Source: Calliopsis andreniformis (taxonomy: Eukaryota; Arthropoda; Insecta; Hymenoptera; Andrenidae). From it: a stretch of DNA of 64,000 nt. How positions within the stretch are numbered: position 1 is the first letter of the stretch; every line of letters begins with the position of its first letter. The DNA is taken from NCBI RefSeq assembly GCF_051401765.1, contig NW_027480535.1:930001-994000 (forward strand), written 5' to 3'. The translations under genes were made by a program, and so were the position numbers. Shown here piece by piece: positions 62,561 through 64,000 of the stretch. The notes below the pieces were generated by a model. The model saw only the letters and a list, made by a program, of their open reading frames with translations. It did no database searches and was not told where the DNA came from.

Positions 62561-64000
62561 AGGATTGAAGATTGAGGATTGAGGATTGAGGATTGAGGAT
62601 TGAAGATTGAGTATTGAGGACTGAGGATTGATGATTGAGGATTGATGATTGAATATTGAGGATTGAAGATTGAGGATTGAGGATTAAGGATTGAGTGTTG
62701 ATTGAGAATTGAGGACTGAGGATTGAGGATTGAGAATTGAGGATTGAGGATTGAGGATTGAAGATTGAGGATTGGGTATTGAGGATCGAAGGCTGAGGAT
62801 TGACGATTGAGGATTGAGGATTGAGGATTGAAGATTGAGGATTGGGGATTGAGGATTGAGGATTGAAGATTGAGGACTGGGGACTGAGTATTGAGGGTTG
62901 AGTGATGAGAATTGGTGTTTGTGGATAGAGATTTAAAGATTGCAGATTGAGTATTGAGTATTGAAAACTGTGAATTGATGATATTCTATTGAGGATTGAG
63001 AATTTACAACTGATTGTTGAGGACTGAGGTCTGAAGATTGAGGATTCAGGATTGAGGATCCAGGATTGAAGTTTGAGGACTGAGGATTGTGGATTGAGGA
63101 TTGAGGATTGAGGATTGAGGATTGAGGATTGAGGATTGGTTATTGAGGATTGAAGGCTGAGGATTGAGGATTGAGGATTGAGTATTGAGGATTGAAGATT
63201 GAGGATTGTGGATTGAGGATTGAGGATTGAAGATTGAGTATTGAGGATTGAAGGTTGAGGATTGAGGATTGAGGATTGATGATTGAGTATTGAGGATTGA
63301 AGATTGAGGATTGAGGATTGAGGATTGAGGACTGAGGATTGGTGATTGAGGATTGATGATTGAGTATTGAGGACTGAAGATTGAGGATTGAGGATTGAGG
63401 ATTGAAGATTGAGGATTGAGTATTGAGGATTGAGAATTGAGGATTGAGGATTGAGGGTTGAAGATTGTGTATTCAGGATTGAAGATTGAGGATTGAGGAT
63501 TGAGGATTGTGGATTGACGATGAGGGCTGAGGGTTGAGGATTGAGGTTTGAGGACTGAGGACTGAGGATTGAGGATTCAGAATTGAGGATTGAGGATTGA
63601 GGATTGAAGATTGAGGATTGGGTATTGAGGATTGAAGAATGAGGATTGAGGATTGAGGACTGAGGATTGAGGATTGAAGATTGAGGATTGAGGATTGTGG
63701 ATTGAGGATTGAAGATTGAGTATTGAGGATTGAAGGTAGGGGATTGAGGATTGAGGATTGAGGATTGAATGTAGGGGATTGAGGGTTGAGGATTGAGGAT
63801 TGAGGATTGAAGATTGAGGACTGGGGACTGAGTATTGAGCGTTGAGGGATGAGAATTGGTGTTTGTGGATAGAGATTTAAAGATTGCAGATTGAGTATTG
63901 AGTATTGAAAACTGTGAATTGATGATATTCTATTGAGGATTGAGAATTTACAACTGATTGTTGAGGACTGAGGTCAGAAGATTGAGGATTCAGGATTGAA
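62560..64000 (+). repeat. Start of a further unit D copy, cut by the window edge
   Basis: After block S copy 2 ends, the sequence continues as 43.02-44.45 k at an offset of about 19,550 bp, with landmarks near 62917 and 63861. It also matches the same stretch at 48.6-50.0 k. The window stops inside an alpha landmark, so the array continues beyond it. Confidence 0.82.

Larger units (their letters stand above)
1..64000 (+). repeat. Giant heptanucleotide satellite array (GATTGAG)n
   Basis: Every part of the window can be read as 7-bp units related to GATTGAG on the + strand. I see no stretch of 300 bp, or even 100 bp, of unrelated unique sequence. Position 4 (T) and the following G are the most conserved; positions 1, 2, 3, 6 and 7 vary most, giving TATTGAG, AATTGAG, GATTGAA, GACTGAG, GGTTGAG, GTTTGAG, GATTGGG and GATTCAG. 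Perfect runs are short: among the longest are about ten units near 13.50-13.56 k, 34.62-34.67 k and 55.69-55.75 k. The consensus is 43% G+C with no C on the + strand, so strand skew is extreme. All units point the same way and I found no inversion. The array enters and leaves the window, so its boundaries are not visible. It carries no recognisable promoter, terminator, tRNA, rRNA or protein domain. Function is unknown; satellite or megasatellite DNA is the simplest description. Confidence 0.97.

Noticed and set aside
1..64000. CRISPR array
   Set aside because: Repeats are 7 bp and contiguous. The landmark blocks are not separated by unique spacers of constant length; spacing ranges from about 380 bp to over 2 kb.
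1..64000. Telomeric repeat
   Set aside because: GATTGAG has only a GG doublet, is highly variable, and runs through the window without an end. Canonical telomere repeats have longer G runs and are far more uniform; a subtelomeric location remains possible.

Overview
The whole 64-kb window is one uninterrupted tandem array of a 7-bp repeat. The consensus on the + strand is GATTGAG (complement CTCAATC). No unique sequence, gene, RNA gene, insertion sequence, CRISPR array or origin is visible, and both window edges lie inside the array, so its true length and flanks are unknown.

Organisation. (1) Base level: heptamers, with perfect GATTGAG runs rarely longer than about ten units. They are interspersed with common variants such as TATTGAG, AATTGAG, GATTGAA, GACTGAG, GGTTGAG, GTTTGAG, GATTGGG and GATTCAG. 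(2) Landmark level: strongly diverged heptamer blocks recur throughout. The main one, about 150-180 bp, contains the string gtttgtggat. I count 69 copies and can sort them into at least six subfamilies. Three smaller diverged blocks also recur. (3) Higher-order level: long segments carrying the same ordered set of landmarks are duplicated, always in the same orientation. Examples are a 5.4-kb unit (about 246-5650, again 5655-13100), an exactly adjacent 2,027-bp duplication (8184-10210 and 10211-12237), a 3.35-kb unit (14.94-18.26 k and 18.30-21.60 k), a 5.6-kb unit (42.78-48.36 k and 48.36-54.05 k), and a block of about 13.8 kb (24.39-38.23 k) repeated 24.2-24.3 kb downstream (48.59-62.56 k). 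The start of the window (1-5650) also recurs at 25431-30961.

Coding potential. Long open frames exist only on the - strand (up to 568 codons) and read as a degenerate S-S-I-L-N-P-Q heptapeptide. This follows from arithmetic: 7 is not divisible by 3, the C/T-rich strand of the heptamer has no stop codon in any frame, and the + strand has TGA every 21 nt in every frame. I therefore annotate no CDS.

Organism. The sequence gives no taxonomic marker. An array this large with nested higher-order repeats resembles eukaryotic satellite DNA or a megasatellite. Short heptanucleotide repeats are also known in bacteria (for example the STRR repeats of filamentous cyanobacteria), but a 64-kb array would be exceptional there. 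An assembly-related expansion of near-identical copies cannot be excluded. The genes do not 'work together' here because none is supported; what the window records is repeat amplification by unequal exchange or segmental duplication.
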